This document shows positions 28,651-36,794 of a stretch of 64,000 bases of DNA, in pieces; within the stretch, counting starts at the first letter, position 1; every line of letters begins with the position of its first letter. This DNA is from CAZXWK01 sp964644675 (lineage in GTDB: Bacteria; Actinomycetota; Coriobacteriia; Anaerosomatales; JAAXUF01), in assembly GCA_964644675.1 (NCBI GenBank), contig CAZXWK010000004.1:1-64000 (forward strand). The letters run 5' to 3'. The notes beneath the pieces are model-generated. The model searched no databases. It was not told the DNA's origin and was given only the letters and a program-made list of their open reading frames with translations. A program made the translations under genes and the position numbers.

Positions 28651-30476
28651 GGCTTCCCCGTCTGCCCGGCACCCTGTTGCGGAACCGTCGCCGTCGAGGT
28701 CTTGGACCCGCCGGAACCCGTCTTGCCCGCGGCGCCCTGCTTCTGACCCGGCACCGTCGTCCCGGTCGCGGCGGCGCTCCGCTCGGCGGCGCTGCTCGGC
28801 GGGATCTTCAGGTGCTCGACCGAGAACTGCCCGAGCTTCGAGAAGACCGGCGCGGCGACGGTGCCGCCGTAGATCGCGTTGGTCGGCTCGTCGATCTTGA
28901 CGCTAATGAGGATCTGAGGATCCTCGGCGGGGAGGTAGCCGATGAACGAGGCGATGTAGGTCCCCTCCGCGTACCCGAGGCCGTTCTTGAGCGCGACCTG
29001 CGCAGTACCGGTCTTTCCCGCGACCGTGTACCCCTTCACCGCCGCTGACTGGCCGGTCCCCTCGATGACGACGTTCTTCAGGACCTCCGTCGTCGTCGCG
29101 GCCGCCTCGGGCGAGATCGCTCGCTTCTTCGGCCACGAGATCTTGCGGTCGGGGTCCTGCGGCACCTGCATGAGGAAGTGCGGCGTGACGATCTCGCCGC
29201 CGTTCGCGATCGCCGTCATAGCCCTGCAGAGCTGCAGGGGCGTCGCCGAGACACCCTGACCGAACGGGATGTTGGCGATCGACGACGCCGACCACTGAGC
29301 GGGCGACGGAAGCCACCCCCGTGCCTCGCCGGGGTAGTCGACGCCGGTAGCCTCGGTGAGTCCGAAGCGCGCGAAGTAGTCGTAGAGGCCCTGCTTGCCC
29401 AGCTTCAGACCCAGCTTGACCGCGCCCACGTTCGACGAGTTCGTGACGATGTCGCGAAGTGTCCAGGTGACGGTCCCACGATCGTGCGACTCGTGGATCG
29501 TCCGGCCGGCGATAGTCAGCGTGGGGGGCAGCTTCAGCTTCGAGTCGGGAGTGAACAGGCCCGCATCGATGACCGACGCCGCGGTGATGGACTTGATCGT
29601 CGACCCGGGCTCGTACGCGTCCGAGATGGGACGGTTGCGAAACGCCTCCTGGTCGGCCTTCCGGTAGTCGTTGGGGTTGAACCCGGGCGTCGACGCCATC
29701 GCGTAGATCTCGCCCGTCCTGGGGTTCATCACCACGACCGACCCGCCCTTGGCCCCGAATTCCTTGACTGCGGCCGCGAGCTCAGTCTGCGCGTGGTACT
29801 GGATGTCCTTGTCGATCGTCAGCACGACGTCGTGGCCGTCGACCGGCTCGATGCTCTTCTGAACGCCGCCTGGAATCGGTCGGCCATAGGGGTCGCGCTC
29901 GCCGAGCAGGATGCCGTCACGGCCCCCAAGCACGTCGTCGTAGCGCTTCTCGATCCCGGCGAGACCGCGTCCCTCAACCCCGCAGAAGCCGAGAATCTGG
30001 CAGGCCAGCTCCCCCGATGGGTACATGCGCCGCGAGTCATCGAGGAAGCCGATTCCCTCGATCTTCATGGCCTCGAGCTCCGAGGCGCGGTCCATGTCGA
30101 CCTTGCGTGCCAGGTAGACGAAGCCAGTGTCCTTCTGGAGCTTCGCCTGGTATTCCGCGACGTCGCCACCCAGCACGGATGCCACGGCCTGTGCCGCGCC
30201 AGCCTTGTCCTTCATGGTGTTCGGGGCCGCGTACACGGTCCTCGCGTCCACGCTCACGGCGAGCGGCTCGCCCTCGCGATCGTAGATCGTCCCGCGCCGG
30301 GCCGGCAGTTCGATGTCCCGCATGCGCTGGGCGGTCGCCATGGCGGCGTACGCCGGCGCCTCGATGACCTGGATCCATATGAGCCGGGAGGTAATCGCGG
30401 TCAGTAGCAGCGCGAACGCCAGCAGAAGAAACGTAAAGCGGCCGCTCCCAGGCGACCGTCTGCGCTGCTGCGTCAC
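28647..30476 (-). CDS. ftsI: Septal peptidoglycan transpeptidase FtsI (class B PBP)
   Basis: 609 aa. A short cytoplasmic N-terminus and one membrane helix (FTFLLLAFALLLTAITSRLIWIQV) precede the dimerisation domain (RRGTIYDREGEPLAVS). The transpeptidase domain has S292-T-I-K295, SSN in TNSSNVGAVKLG, and KTGTAQ at about 488. The last ~45 residues are low-complexity Gly/Thr/Ser/Lys, likely extracytoplasmic. The GTG start has GGGAGGT upstream. No PASTA repeats are visible, unlike some Gram-positive PBPs. Confidence 0.96.
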   Translation of the reverse strand: MTQQRRRSPGSGRFTFLLLAFALLLTAITSRLIWIQVIEAPAYAAMATAQRMRDIELPARRGTIYDREGEPLAVSVDARTVYAAPNTMKDKAGAAQAVASVLGGDVAEYQAKLQKDTGFVYLARKVDMDRASELEAMKIEGIGFLDDSRRMYPSGELACQILGFCGVEGRGLAGIEKRYDDVLGGRDGILLGERDPYGRPIPGGVQKSIEPVDGHDVVLTIDKDIQYHAQTELAAAVKEFGAKGGSVVVMNPRTGEIYAMASTPGFNPNDYRKADQEAFRNRPISDAYEPGSTIKSITAASVIDAGLFTPDSKLKLPPTLTIAGRTIHESHDRGTVTWTLRDIVTNSSNVGAVKLGLKLGKQGLYDYFARFGLTEATGVDYPGEARGWLPSPAQWSASSIANIPFGQGVSATPLQLCRAMTAIANGGEIVTPHFLMQVPQDPDRKISWPKKRAISPEAAATTTEVLKNVVIEGTGQSAAVKGYTVAGKTGTAQVALKNGLGYAEGTYIASFIGYLPAEDPQILISVKIDEPTNAIYGGTVAAPVFSKLGQFSVEHLKIPPSSAAERSAAATGTTVPGQKQGAAGKTGSGGSKTSTATVPQQGAGQTGKP

Positions 30477-30494
30477 ACTACCTCCCGTCCATGC

Positions 30495-31043
30495 CTATCG
30501 GGTCGATGCAAGTCCGACGTCTCCCGCCAGAAGCACCTGGGCCTCACCGGCAACGGCGTCCATCACCTTCTCCATGACACCCGAGGGCCGGACCTGCGCG
30601 GAAGGGGCCGGCTCCGGCGCTTGGGCCACGGACGGCGCCTTCTCGGACTTCAGCTCCAGATACGTGATCTTGGTCGCGGGCACCATGCCCATCGTCGTGC
30701 CCGCAACCGCTTGGATTCGGGATGGCGTCGCCAGGCTGCTCTGCTGTACCTCGAGCAGATCGCCCTGGTAGCGCGCCGTCTTGATCTCGCGCCGGATCTT
30801 GCCCGCGTCGATCGATGCCTGCGCCGCCTGCACGGACAACCATACGCGACCAACGCCGAGTACGGCGACCGCCACGATGACGACCGCAAAGAAGACGAAC
30901 CCCTGACGGGCCGCCGCGTTGGACGTGCGAGCGCGGGTCTTGGGACGGGACCCTGGGCGCGCCTGCGGTCTCACCACGCGGAGGCGGGGCTTGGATGTGG
31001 CCTTCTGGGAGGAAGGCTCTTGACGGAGAGCCGGAAGACCCAT
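30495..31043 (-). CDS. ftsL: FtsL-like bitopic divisome protein
   Basis: 182 aa. A very basic cytoplasmic N-terminus (~48 residues) leads to one membrane helix (FVFFAVVIVAVAVLGVGRVWLSV) and a periplasmic heptad-like helix (AAQASIDAGKIRREIKTARYQGDLLEVQQSSLATPSRI). The Ala/Pro-rich end is longer than in E. coli FtsL. Sequence identity in this family is low; the call rests on topology and on its fixed place between rsmH and ftsI. AGGAGGTG lies eight bases before the ATG. Confidence 0.85.
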   Translation of the reverse strand: MGLPALRQEPSSQKATSKPRLRVVRPQARPGSRPKTRARTSNAAARQGFVFFAVVIVAVAVLGVGRVWLSVQAAQASIDAGKIRREIKTARYQGDLLEVQQSSLATPSRIQAVAGTTMGMVPATKITYLELKSEKAPSVAQAPEPAPSAQVRPSGVMEKVMDAVAGEAQVLLAGDVGLASTR

Positions 31044-31093
31044 TGCCCTGCACCTCCTCGCGTTCCTGCCGGGCGCGCCCGGTCCTTAATCGG

Positions 31094-32044
31094 TTACAGC
31101 TTCTCGGCCACCCTGAGCTTCGCGCTGCGTGCCCGGGGGTTCGCTTCGATCTCGGCGGCCGTCGGGACGACCGCTTTGCGCGTGATGACGCGGAGTACCG
31201 GCTCGTTGCCGCACGAACAGACGGGCAGTTCGGGCGGGCAGATGCACCCCTTCGAGAGCTCGTTGAACGTGCCCTTCACGATCCGGTCCTCGAGCGAGTG
31301 GTAGCTGATCACCGCGACGCGGCCGCCGGGAGACAGCCATCTGACCGCGGCTTGAAGCGCCTGCTCCAGGACCTCGAGCTCTCGGTTGACCTCGATGCGA
31401 AGGGCCTGGAAGGTCCTCCGCGCCGGATGCGGCCCTTCTCGGCGGGCGGCGGCCGGTATGGCCGCCTTGATGACGTCCACCAGCTGGTAGGTGGTTTCGA
31501 TGGGGCGGCGGGATCGCGCGGCTACGATGAATGCTGCGATGCGCGATGCCCACCGGTCCTCACCGAAGTCACGGATGATCCGGGCGAGGTCGGCTTCGGA
31601 GTAGGTTGCGATGACCTCTGCTGCGGTTAGGGTCTGATGACCCGGATCCATCCGCATGTCCAAAGGCGCGTCCTCCATGTAGGAGAAGCCGCGCTCGGGG
31701 ACGTCCAGCTGGGGCGAACTGACGCCGAGGTCGAATAGGAAACCATCGGCGTAGGGGATCTGGGCCCGCGTGAGCAGGTCGTCGAGGTCCCCGAAGTTGC
31801 CCTTGAGAAGGATGACGTTCTCAGAAGGTATTTGCTGGCCGAGGCGTAGTGTGACTGTTGCTGCCTCGAGAGATGAGTCGTCTTGATCGATTCCCACCAG
31901 AATCCCGGTGGGGACCACGAGGTCTAGAAGCCGTTTCGCGTGTCCTGCCCCGCCTAAGGTGCAGTCGACGATGATCGAACCGGGGTGCGGCGATAGCTGC
32001 TGCGTGACCTCGGCCAGCAAAACTGGGGTGTGCCGGTATTCCAT
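31094..32044 (-). CDS. rsmH: 16S rRNA (cytosine(1402)-N4)-methyltransferase
   Basis: 316-aa SAM-dependent methyltransferase (MraW). It shows the start HTPVLLAEV, SAM loop DCTLGGAGHAKRLLD, DLGVSSPQLDVPERGFSY, PLDMRMDP, and RTFQALRIEVNRELE near the end. I take the ATG at 32044; an in-frame TTG two codons earlier is possible. It follows mraZ by nine bases, the invariant start of dcw clusters. Confidence 0.97.
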   Translation of the reverse strand: MEYRHTPVLLAEVTQQLSPHPGSIIVDCTLGGAGHAKRLLDLVVPTGILVGIDQDDSSLEAATVTLRLGQQIPSENVILLKGNFGDLDDLLTRAQIPYADGFLFDLGVSSPQLDVPERGFSYMEDAPLDMRMDPGHQTLTAAEVIATYSEADLARIIRDFGEDRWASRIAAFIVAARSRRPIETTYQLVDVIKAAIPAAARREGPHPARRTFQALRIEVNRELEVLEQALQAAVRWLSPGGRVAVISYHSLEDRIVKGTFNELSKGCICPPELPVCSCGNEPVLRVITRKAVVPTAAEIEANPRARSAKLRVAEKL

Positions 32045-32053
32045 TTTCAAGCC

Positions 32054-32488
32054 CTAGAGCAGGCCGTTGGCGGCCAGCTCTTCCGCGAGGTCCTCGATAG
32101 AACCCTCGTCCTCGCCGTTGTAGGCGGCCCAGGCAGCCGAATCCCAGATCTCGATGCGGTTGCCGCTACCGGTGACTGCGACGTCCTTGGAGAGATTCGC
32201 GTACTCGCGCAGGTTGGCCGGCAGCGAGACGCGTCCCGCCGAGTCGAGCTCGGTCTCCACCGAGCCGGACGTGAAGAACCGGCGAACGCGCCGCTTCTTG
32301 GGATCGAAGTCCCCCGCTGCCACGAGACCCTCGACGAAGCTCTTGTACTCGTCGGCGCCATAGACGTAGAGACAGCCCTCGAACCCCTTGGCGACGACGA
32401 TCTTGCCCGTCATCTCGGCCCGGAACTTGGCGGGCAACGAGACGCGTCCTTTGGCATCCAGCGTGTGCTGGTAGTCGCCAAGAAACAT
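32054..32488 (-). CDS. mraZ: Transcriptional regulator / nucleoid protein MraZ
   Basis: 144-aa protein with two SpoVT-AbrB repeats: YQHTLDAKGRVSLPAKFR near the start and VETELDSAGRVSLPANLREYA in the second half. MraZ oligomerises into rings and represses its own dcw promoter in characterised bacteria. The ATG at 32488 matches the family start (MFLGDYQHTLD); the open frame reaches 14 codons further without support. Candidate binding boxes lie in its promoter. Confidence 0.96.
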   Translation of the reverse strand: MFLGDYQHTLDAKGRVSLPAKFRAEMTGKIVVAKGFEGCLYVYGADEYKSFVEGLVAAGDFDPKKRRVRRFFTSGSVETELDSAGRVSLPANLREYANLSKDVAVTGSGNRIEIWDSAAWAAYNGEDEGSIEDLAEELAANGLL

Positions 32489-32557
32489 CCCGTGCCCCCT
32501 CTCGCCACTCGCGCTTTCGAAGAACCCCATCTCCGAGTCCCCCGCCCTACACGCTGC

Positions 32558-32586
32558 ACTCTATGCCACTTCATCCCACATTGCAA
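32558..32586 (-). promoter_or_regulatory. dcw promoter (Pmra) with candidate MraZ boxes
   Basis: TTGCAA (32586-32581), exactly 17 nt, TAGAGT (32563-32558). The spacer contains TGGGA (32578-32574) and TGGCA (32568-32564) with a 10-bp period, matching the TGGGN-N5 repeat bound by MraZ in E. coli. Another TGGGA-like box lies upstream near 32618-32614. Between 32489 and 32874 no gene is seen; 32600-32800 holds nothing else I recognise. Confidence 0.7.
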
Positions 32587-32804
32587 CACTCTCATGGGAA
32601 TTCATAACACCATCTCCCACGGTGTGACACCAAGCGCCCGTTCGGCAGCCCCGGATCGCCGAGAACGGCCAACGGGTGGAACAACCAAGGGGAATCGCTC
32701 CGGCCGCGAACCGACGTGCGCCGGGCGGCGTCAGAACTGGTGGAAGGGCGGCAAGGTCGTCCGCTTGAAAACGGAAGAGATGTCGACCGGCACGCAGGAG
32801 CCGA

Positions 32805-32834
32805 TTGCCGTGACGCGAACCCTACGAGTAGAAT
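32805..32834 (+). promoter_or_regulatory. Predicted promoter for the 53-aa membrane protein and DUF4349 gene
   Basis: TTGCCG (32805-32810), 18-nt spacer, TAGAAT (32829-32834). The start would fall near 32841, giving a ~34-nt leader before the ATG at 32875. It is divergent from the mraZ promoter. Confidence 0.65.
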
Positions 32835-32874
32835 CTGATGGATTCGTTTCAGCGACACGGAGGTGACCGGTCAT

Positions 32875-33036
32875 ATGACCCCCAACTGGGCCGCGTCAGT
32901 GGTTTGGGTTCTGGTTCTCGCGTTCTTCGTCGTGGTCGCGCTCGGCATCGGGCTCGGGGTCTATGCGGCTGGCCAGCTCAAGAAGGCCGAGGCCACCGCT
33001 GCTCCCGCTCCCCTTTCGGAGCCGGAAGAGGCCTAG
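32875..33036 (+). CDS. 53-aa single-pass membrane protein, unknown function
   Basis: Short protein with one membrane helix (VVWVLVLAFFVVVALGIGLGVYAAG) near the N-terminus followed by an Ala/Pro/Glu-rich cytoplasmic or external tail (KKAEATAAPAPLSEPEEA). GGAGGTGA lies nine bases before the ATG, and a good promoter is upstream, so I consider it a real gene although it lies in a frame overlapped by longer spurious ORFs. A bulged stem at about 33071-33101 followed by TCGTCGTTTCT may terminate part of the transcription before the next gene. Confidence 0.7.
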   Translation: MTPNWAASVVWVLVLAFFVVVALGIGLGVYAAGQLKKAEATAAPAPLSEPEEA

Positions 33037-33137
33037 CGCCTCGACATCTCTTCCCGTTCGAGCCGGACGCTCTCCCGCCACAACGCGGTGAGGGCGTTCG
33101 TCGTTTCTCAGTGAGTGCCCCAGTGAGGAGGCTCGCC

Positions 33138-34190
33138 ATGCGTGCACGAGTCAGTACCCGTTCGATCATGGCGCTCGCGGTCGCTGCTGCGCTCCTGGTG
33201 CCCACGGCGGGTTGCGGGGCGTTCTCCTCGGCCGGCAGCAGCGCCGACACGGCCTCGACGTCGGGCGCGGCACCGGAACTCGCCACCAAGGAGAGTGCGG
33301 CGCCCGCAGACGCGGGCGGCGCGCAGGCGGTGCCGCAGGCCGGCACCGAGGCGGTGTCGCGGGACGCCGCCGCGCAGGCGGCAAGCACGGACCGGCTCGT
33401 GATCACCAATGCCGCCATGTCGGTCGAGGTCGAAGAGGTCGCCTCGGCAGTCGACAAGATGCGCGACCTGATCGCCAAGAGCGGCGGCCAGGTGACCGAA
33501 CTCTCGATCCAGTCGGGCGACGGTGGACCGGTCCCGCTCGCCGAGGGCGGCACCTCACCGGCCGAGCGCACTCCGACGAGCGCCATCCTCACGCTGCGCG
33601 TCCCCGCCGAGAAGCTCGCCGAGGTCCAGACGCAGGCGGCCAAGCTCGGGGCGGTGCTCTCGCAGAGCGCCTCGGAGAGCGACGTCACGCAGCAGCACGT
33701 GGACCTGACGGCGCGACTCGCAAACCTGCGCGCCGAGGAGGCGCGGCTGCGCGAGTTCTTGGACAAGGCCAAGACCGTCAGCGAGATGCTCGAAGTCGAG
33801 CGCGAGCTGTCCCGGGTCCGAGGTGAGATCGAGTCGATGCAGGCACAGGTCGACTACCTCGAGCGTCAGGCCGCCATGGCGACGCTCACGCTCTCCCTCT
33901 ACGCGCCCGGAGCGATCGTGCGCCCCGACGGAAACGGCTGGGGCTTCGCCGACGCGGTGACTCGCGGCTTCCAGGCCGCGGCCGCACTGCTCGGCGTGCT
34001 CATCACGGTCCTTATCGCGCTTGCGCCGCTCGCCGCGATCGTGCTGTTCGTCGTCTTTGTGTGGCGAGCCGCGCTCCGTCGCCGACGCGCCCGTCGTGCC
34101 GAGCAGACAGAGACCGGGATGCCGGCCGCTAGTACCGATGATGACGCGCCCACGCCCGATACCGGAAACGACGACTCAGAACAGGTGTAG
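33138..34190 (+). CDS. DUF4349-domain lipoprotein
   Basis: 350 aa. A signal peptide ends at a lipobox-like PTAGC (about residue 26), so it is probably a lipoprotein. The DUF4349 core starts at RLVITNAAMSVEVEEVASAVDKM and contains a predicted long coiled coil (LRAEEARLREFLDKAKTVSEMLEVERELSRVRGEIESMQ). A C-terminal membrane helix (AAALLGVLITVLIALAPLAAIVLFVVFVW) and a basic then acidic tail complete it. The family is membrane-associated and uncharacterised; the form resembles adaptor proteins but no function is assigned. GAGGAGG precedes the ATG. Confidence 0.85.
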   Translation: MRARVSTRSIMALAVAAALLVPTAGCGAFSSAGSSADTASTSGAAPELATKESAAPADAGGAQAVPQAGTEAVSRDAAAQAASTDRLVITNAAMSVEVEEVASAVDKMRDLIAKSGGQVTELSIQSGDGGPVPLAEGGTSPAERTPTSAILTLRVPAEKLAEVQTQAAKLGAVLSQSASESDVTQQHVDLTARLANLRAEEARLREFLDKAKTVSEMLEVERELSRVRGEIESMQAQVDYLERQAAMATLTLSLYAPGAIVRPDGNGWGFADAVTRGFQAAAALLGVLITVLIALAPLAAIVLFVVFVWRAALRRRRARRAEQTETGMPAASTDDDAPTPDTGNDDSEQV

Positions 34191-34199
34191 CATCTGCCC

Positions 34200-34451
34200 A
34201 TGCTGCCGCGACCGAGATTCCGACTGCCACTCCTCGCCGCGCTCGCGATCGCGGGCGCGGCGTTCGTGGCGCGCTCGGTCATGCGCGGCTTCGACTTCAA
34301 GCCTGACATGCCTACGGATGCCGTGGTCCTCGTCGCGCTGCTCGTGGTGATCGCGCTCGTCGCCTATGTGCGCGCCGATGAGGCACGCCACGGCCAGTCG
34401 ACCGAAGACGACGACGCCGGCCCGCCACGTGAGGCGGACCGGCGTCGCTAG
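34200..34451 (+). CDS. Small two-helix membrane protein, unknown function
   Basis: 83 residues with two hydrophobic segments (about 9-25 and 40-57) and a hydrophilic, charged C-terminus (ADEARHGQSTEDDDAGPPREADRRR). It begins nine bases after the DUF4349 stop. No good ribosome binding site is visible, so translation may depend on coupling. I recognise no family. It is convergent with the ABC importer operon, 18 bp away. Confidence 0.55.
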   Translation: MLPRPRFRLPLLAALAIAGAAFVARSVMRGFDFKPDMPTDAVVLVALLVVIALVAYVRADEARHGQSTEDDDAGPPREADRRR

Positions 34452-34469
34452 GAACGCTTCGATCGATCG

Positions 34470-35474
34470 CTAGCCCTTCGACTTGTACGGCTTGCCCAGG
34501 GCGGCCGGCGCGACGGCCTTGCCGACGACACCCGCCAGGACGATCACCGTCAGGATGTAGGGCAGCATCAGGAAGAACTGCGGCGGTATCTGGATCTTGT
34601 CGCTGAAGAGCTGCAGCTTGAGCTGGAGCGCGTCGGCGAAGCCGAACAGCAGCGACGCAAGATAGCCGCCACCCGGTATCCAGCGGCCGAAGATGTTGGC
34701 CGCAAGCGCGATGAATCCGCGCCCGTTGGTCATGGTGTCCGAGAACCCTCCCACCTGTTCGAGCGACAGGTTCGCGCCCGCGAGGCCGGCCATCAGCCCC
34801 GAGAACAGGACGGCCATCCAGCGCCCTCGGATGACGTTGATGCCGACCGTGTCGGCGGCGCGAGGGTGCTCGCCAAGAGACCGGAGCCGCAGGCCCCAGC
34901 GGGTGCGGAACAGCGCCCACGTCATGAAGATCGCCAGGAAGATGCCCGCGTACACGATCGGCGTGTAGCTGAAGAGGATCGTGTCGATCCAGGTCCAGAC
35001 GATGCCCAGGAACCCTGAGCCCCCGGACGGGAAGTCGAACACCGGGCGGATCGTCGCGACAACGGGCACGGGATGCCCCATGACCTGCTCTGCGAGCTTC
35101 GCATCGGCCACGCCCACGTTCCCGGGCCGCCCGAAGATCATCTCGACGAGGAAGCCCGTGACGCCGACGGCGAGGATGTTGATGGCCGTTCCCGAGACCA
35201 CCTGGTCCGATCGGAGGGTGATCGAGGCGAAACCGTGAAGCGCGGCGAACAGGCACGACGCGACGAGCGCCGCGAGGACGCCGACCCAGATCGAGCCGGT
35301 CAGGAGCGCGGCGATCGTGCCGCCGAACGCTCCCACGAGCATGAGGCCTTCCATCGCGATATTGACGACGCCCGAGCGCTCGCAGATGGAAGCCCCGATC
35401 GCGGCGAGCGCGATGGGCGTCGCGAGGCGCACGGCCGCGGCGAACAGGTCCGGAGTGATGATGCTACCCAGCAA
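34470..35474 (-). CDS. ABC importer permease, NupQ/YufQ type (BmpA-linked)
   Basis: 334-aa permease of the carbohydrate-uptake-2-like family; about eight membrane helices. Landmarks: PIALAAIGASICERSGVVNIAMEGLMLVGAF near the start and RTRWGLRLRSLGEHPRAADTVGIN, the coupling loop. With the adjacent permease, ATPase and BmpA-type lipoprotein this gives a complete nucleoside (or related sugar) importer like NupOPQ of Lactococcus/Bacillus. It overlaps the neighbouring permease by 11 bp. Confidence 0.9.
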   Translation of the reverse strand: MLGSIITPDLFAAAVRLATPIALAAIGASICERSGVVNIAMEGLMLVGAFGGTIAALLTGSIWVGVLAALVASCLFAALHGFASITLRSDQVVSGTAINILAVGVTGFLVEMIFGRPGNVGVADAKLAEQVMGHPVPVVATIRPVFDFPSGGSGFLGIVWTWIDTILFSYTPIVYAGIFLAIFMTWALFRTRWGLRLRSLGEHPRAADTVGINVIRGRWMAVLFSGLMAGLAGANLSLEQVGGFSDTMTNGRGFIALAANIFGRWIPGGGYLASLLFGFADALQLKLQLFSDKIQIPPQFFLMLPYILTVIVLAGVVGKAVAPAALGKPYKSKG

Positions 35475-36794
35475 CGGAGGTCACCGCCTTCCGCTTCCGA
35501 GAGCGTTCGACGACCCAGGTCACGATCGTCTCGGCGGCCACCAGGAAGATGATGATGGCCTGGATGATCTGCACGACCTGCTGTGAGACGCCCGATTCGA
35601 GCTGCATGGTCCCGGCGCCGGCCGAAAGTGCTCCGAACAGCAGCGCCGCGGGTATGACGCCGATCGGGTTGTTCTTGGCGAGCAGGGCGACGGCGATACC
35701 GGTGAACCCGAAGCCGCTCGAGAAGGTGTCGAACAGGCGTCCGTACACGCCCATCACCTCGACCGCTCCCGCGAGCCCGGCGAGCGCACCAGAGATGCAG
35801 AGCGACTTGATGATGGTGGACGAGACCGAGATGCCTCCGGCCTCGGAGGCGAACGGGTTGAAGCCGACGGCACGCGCCTCGTAGCCGAGGGTCGTGTACT
35901 TGAGCACGGCCCAGACCACGATGGCCAGGATGACCGCGACGATGATGCCGGTGTGGGCGCGCGTGGGCTTGAGGAACAGCAGGAACGCGCTGAGGCGCGG
36001 AAGCGTCGAGTTCGGGGGCAGCTGAGCCGTCTGCGGTATGCCGCTCCCGTCAGCCAGCGGACCGACGATCGCCCACGAGACGAAGTACCGGCCGATGTAG
36101 CTGAACATCATCGTGGNNNNNNNNNNNNNNNNNNNNNNNNNNNNNNNNNNNNNNNNNNNNNNNNNNNNNNNNNNNNNNNNNNNNNNNNNNNNNNNNNNNN
36201 NNNNNNNNNNNNNNNNCCGACGATCGCCCACGAGACGAAGTACCGGCCGATGTAGCTGAACATCATCGTGGTGATGACCTCGTTGGCGCCGATCTTCGCC
36301 TTCATGAGCGCGGGTATGAACGCCCACGCCGCGCCTCCAGCGGCCGCGGCGAGCAGGATCGTCGGCACCGCGGCGAACCACGGCATCGCTCCGACGAACA
36401 TGCCGACGAACGCCGCCGCGAGCCCGCCGAGGAAGAGCTGGCCCTCGGCGCCGATGTTGAAGAGGCCGGCCCGGAAGCCGTAGGCGAGCGCGAGACCGGT
36501 CAGGATCAGCGGCGTGGAGCGCAACAGCGTCTCGCCGATCGCGCGCTGGCTGCCGAACGCCCCGCGGAACAGCGCGGCGAACGCGGCCACCGGGCTGTAG
36601 CCCGAGGCGGCGATGAACAGCGATCCCACCAGGATCGCGATTGCGACCGAGACGAACGGCGTGATGATGCGGATGATGCGGTCGGAGCGCTCGCGCTCGA
36701 GCGCGAACCGCTTCTCGATCGCATCCGCCGAGAGGGACTCGGCCGCCGTAGGCACGTGGGAGTCCGGGCGAGGGCCCGGCGTGTTGTCAGACAT
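35464..36794 (-). CDS. ABC importer permease, NupP/YufP type, interrupted by scaffold gap
   Basis: Second permease of the importer. The N-terminal half (ALAYGFRAGLFNIGAEGQLFLGGL) and C-terminal half (LKYTTLGYEARAVGFNPFASEAGGI) are both present, separated by 100 Ns. The 55 bp on either side of the Ns are identical. Removing the Ns and one copy leaves 1176 bp, a multiple of three, that reads through as an intact 391-aa protein. The gene is therefore most likely whole in the organism. The ATG at 36794 overlaps the ATPase gene by 8 bp. Confidence 0.88.
36062..36271. other. Assembly gap: 100 Ns flanked by a 55-bp duplicated contig end
   Basis: Positions 36117-36216 are N. The 55 bp before (36062-36116) and after (36217-36271) are identical. 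This is the pattern left when two contigs overlapping by an assembler k-mer were scaffolded with a fixed-length gap instead of being merged. It is not a biological repeat. Confidence 0.95.

Noticed and set aside
36062..36271. A 55-bp direct repeat as an insertion or recombination site
   Set aside because: The copies abut a 100-N gap exactly and deleting one restores the reading frame, so it is an assembly artefact.
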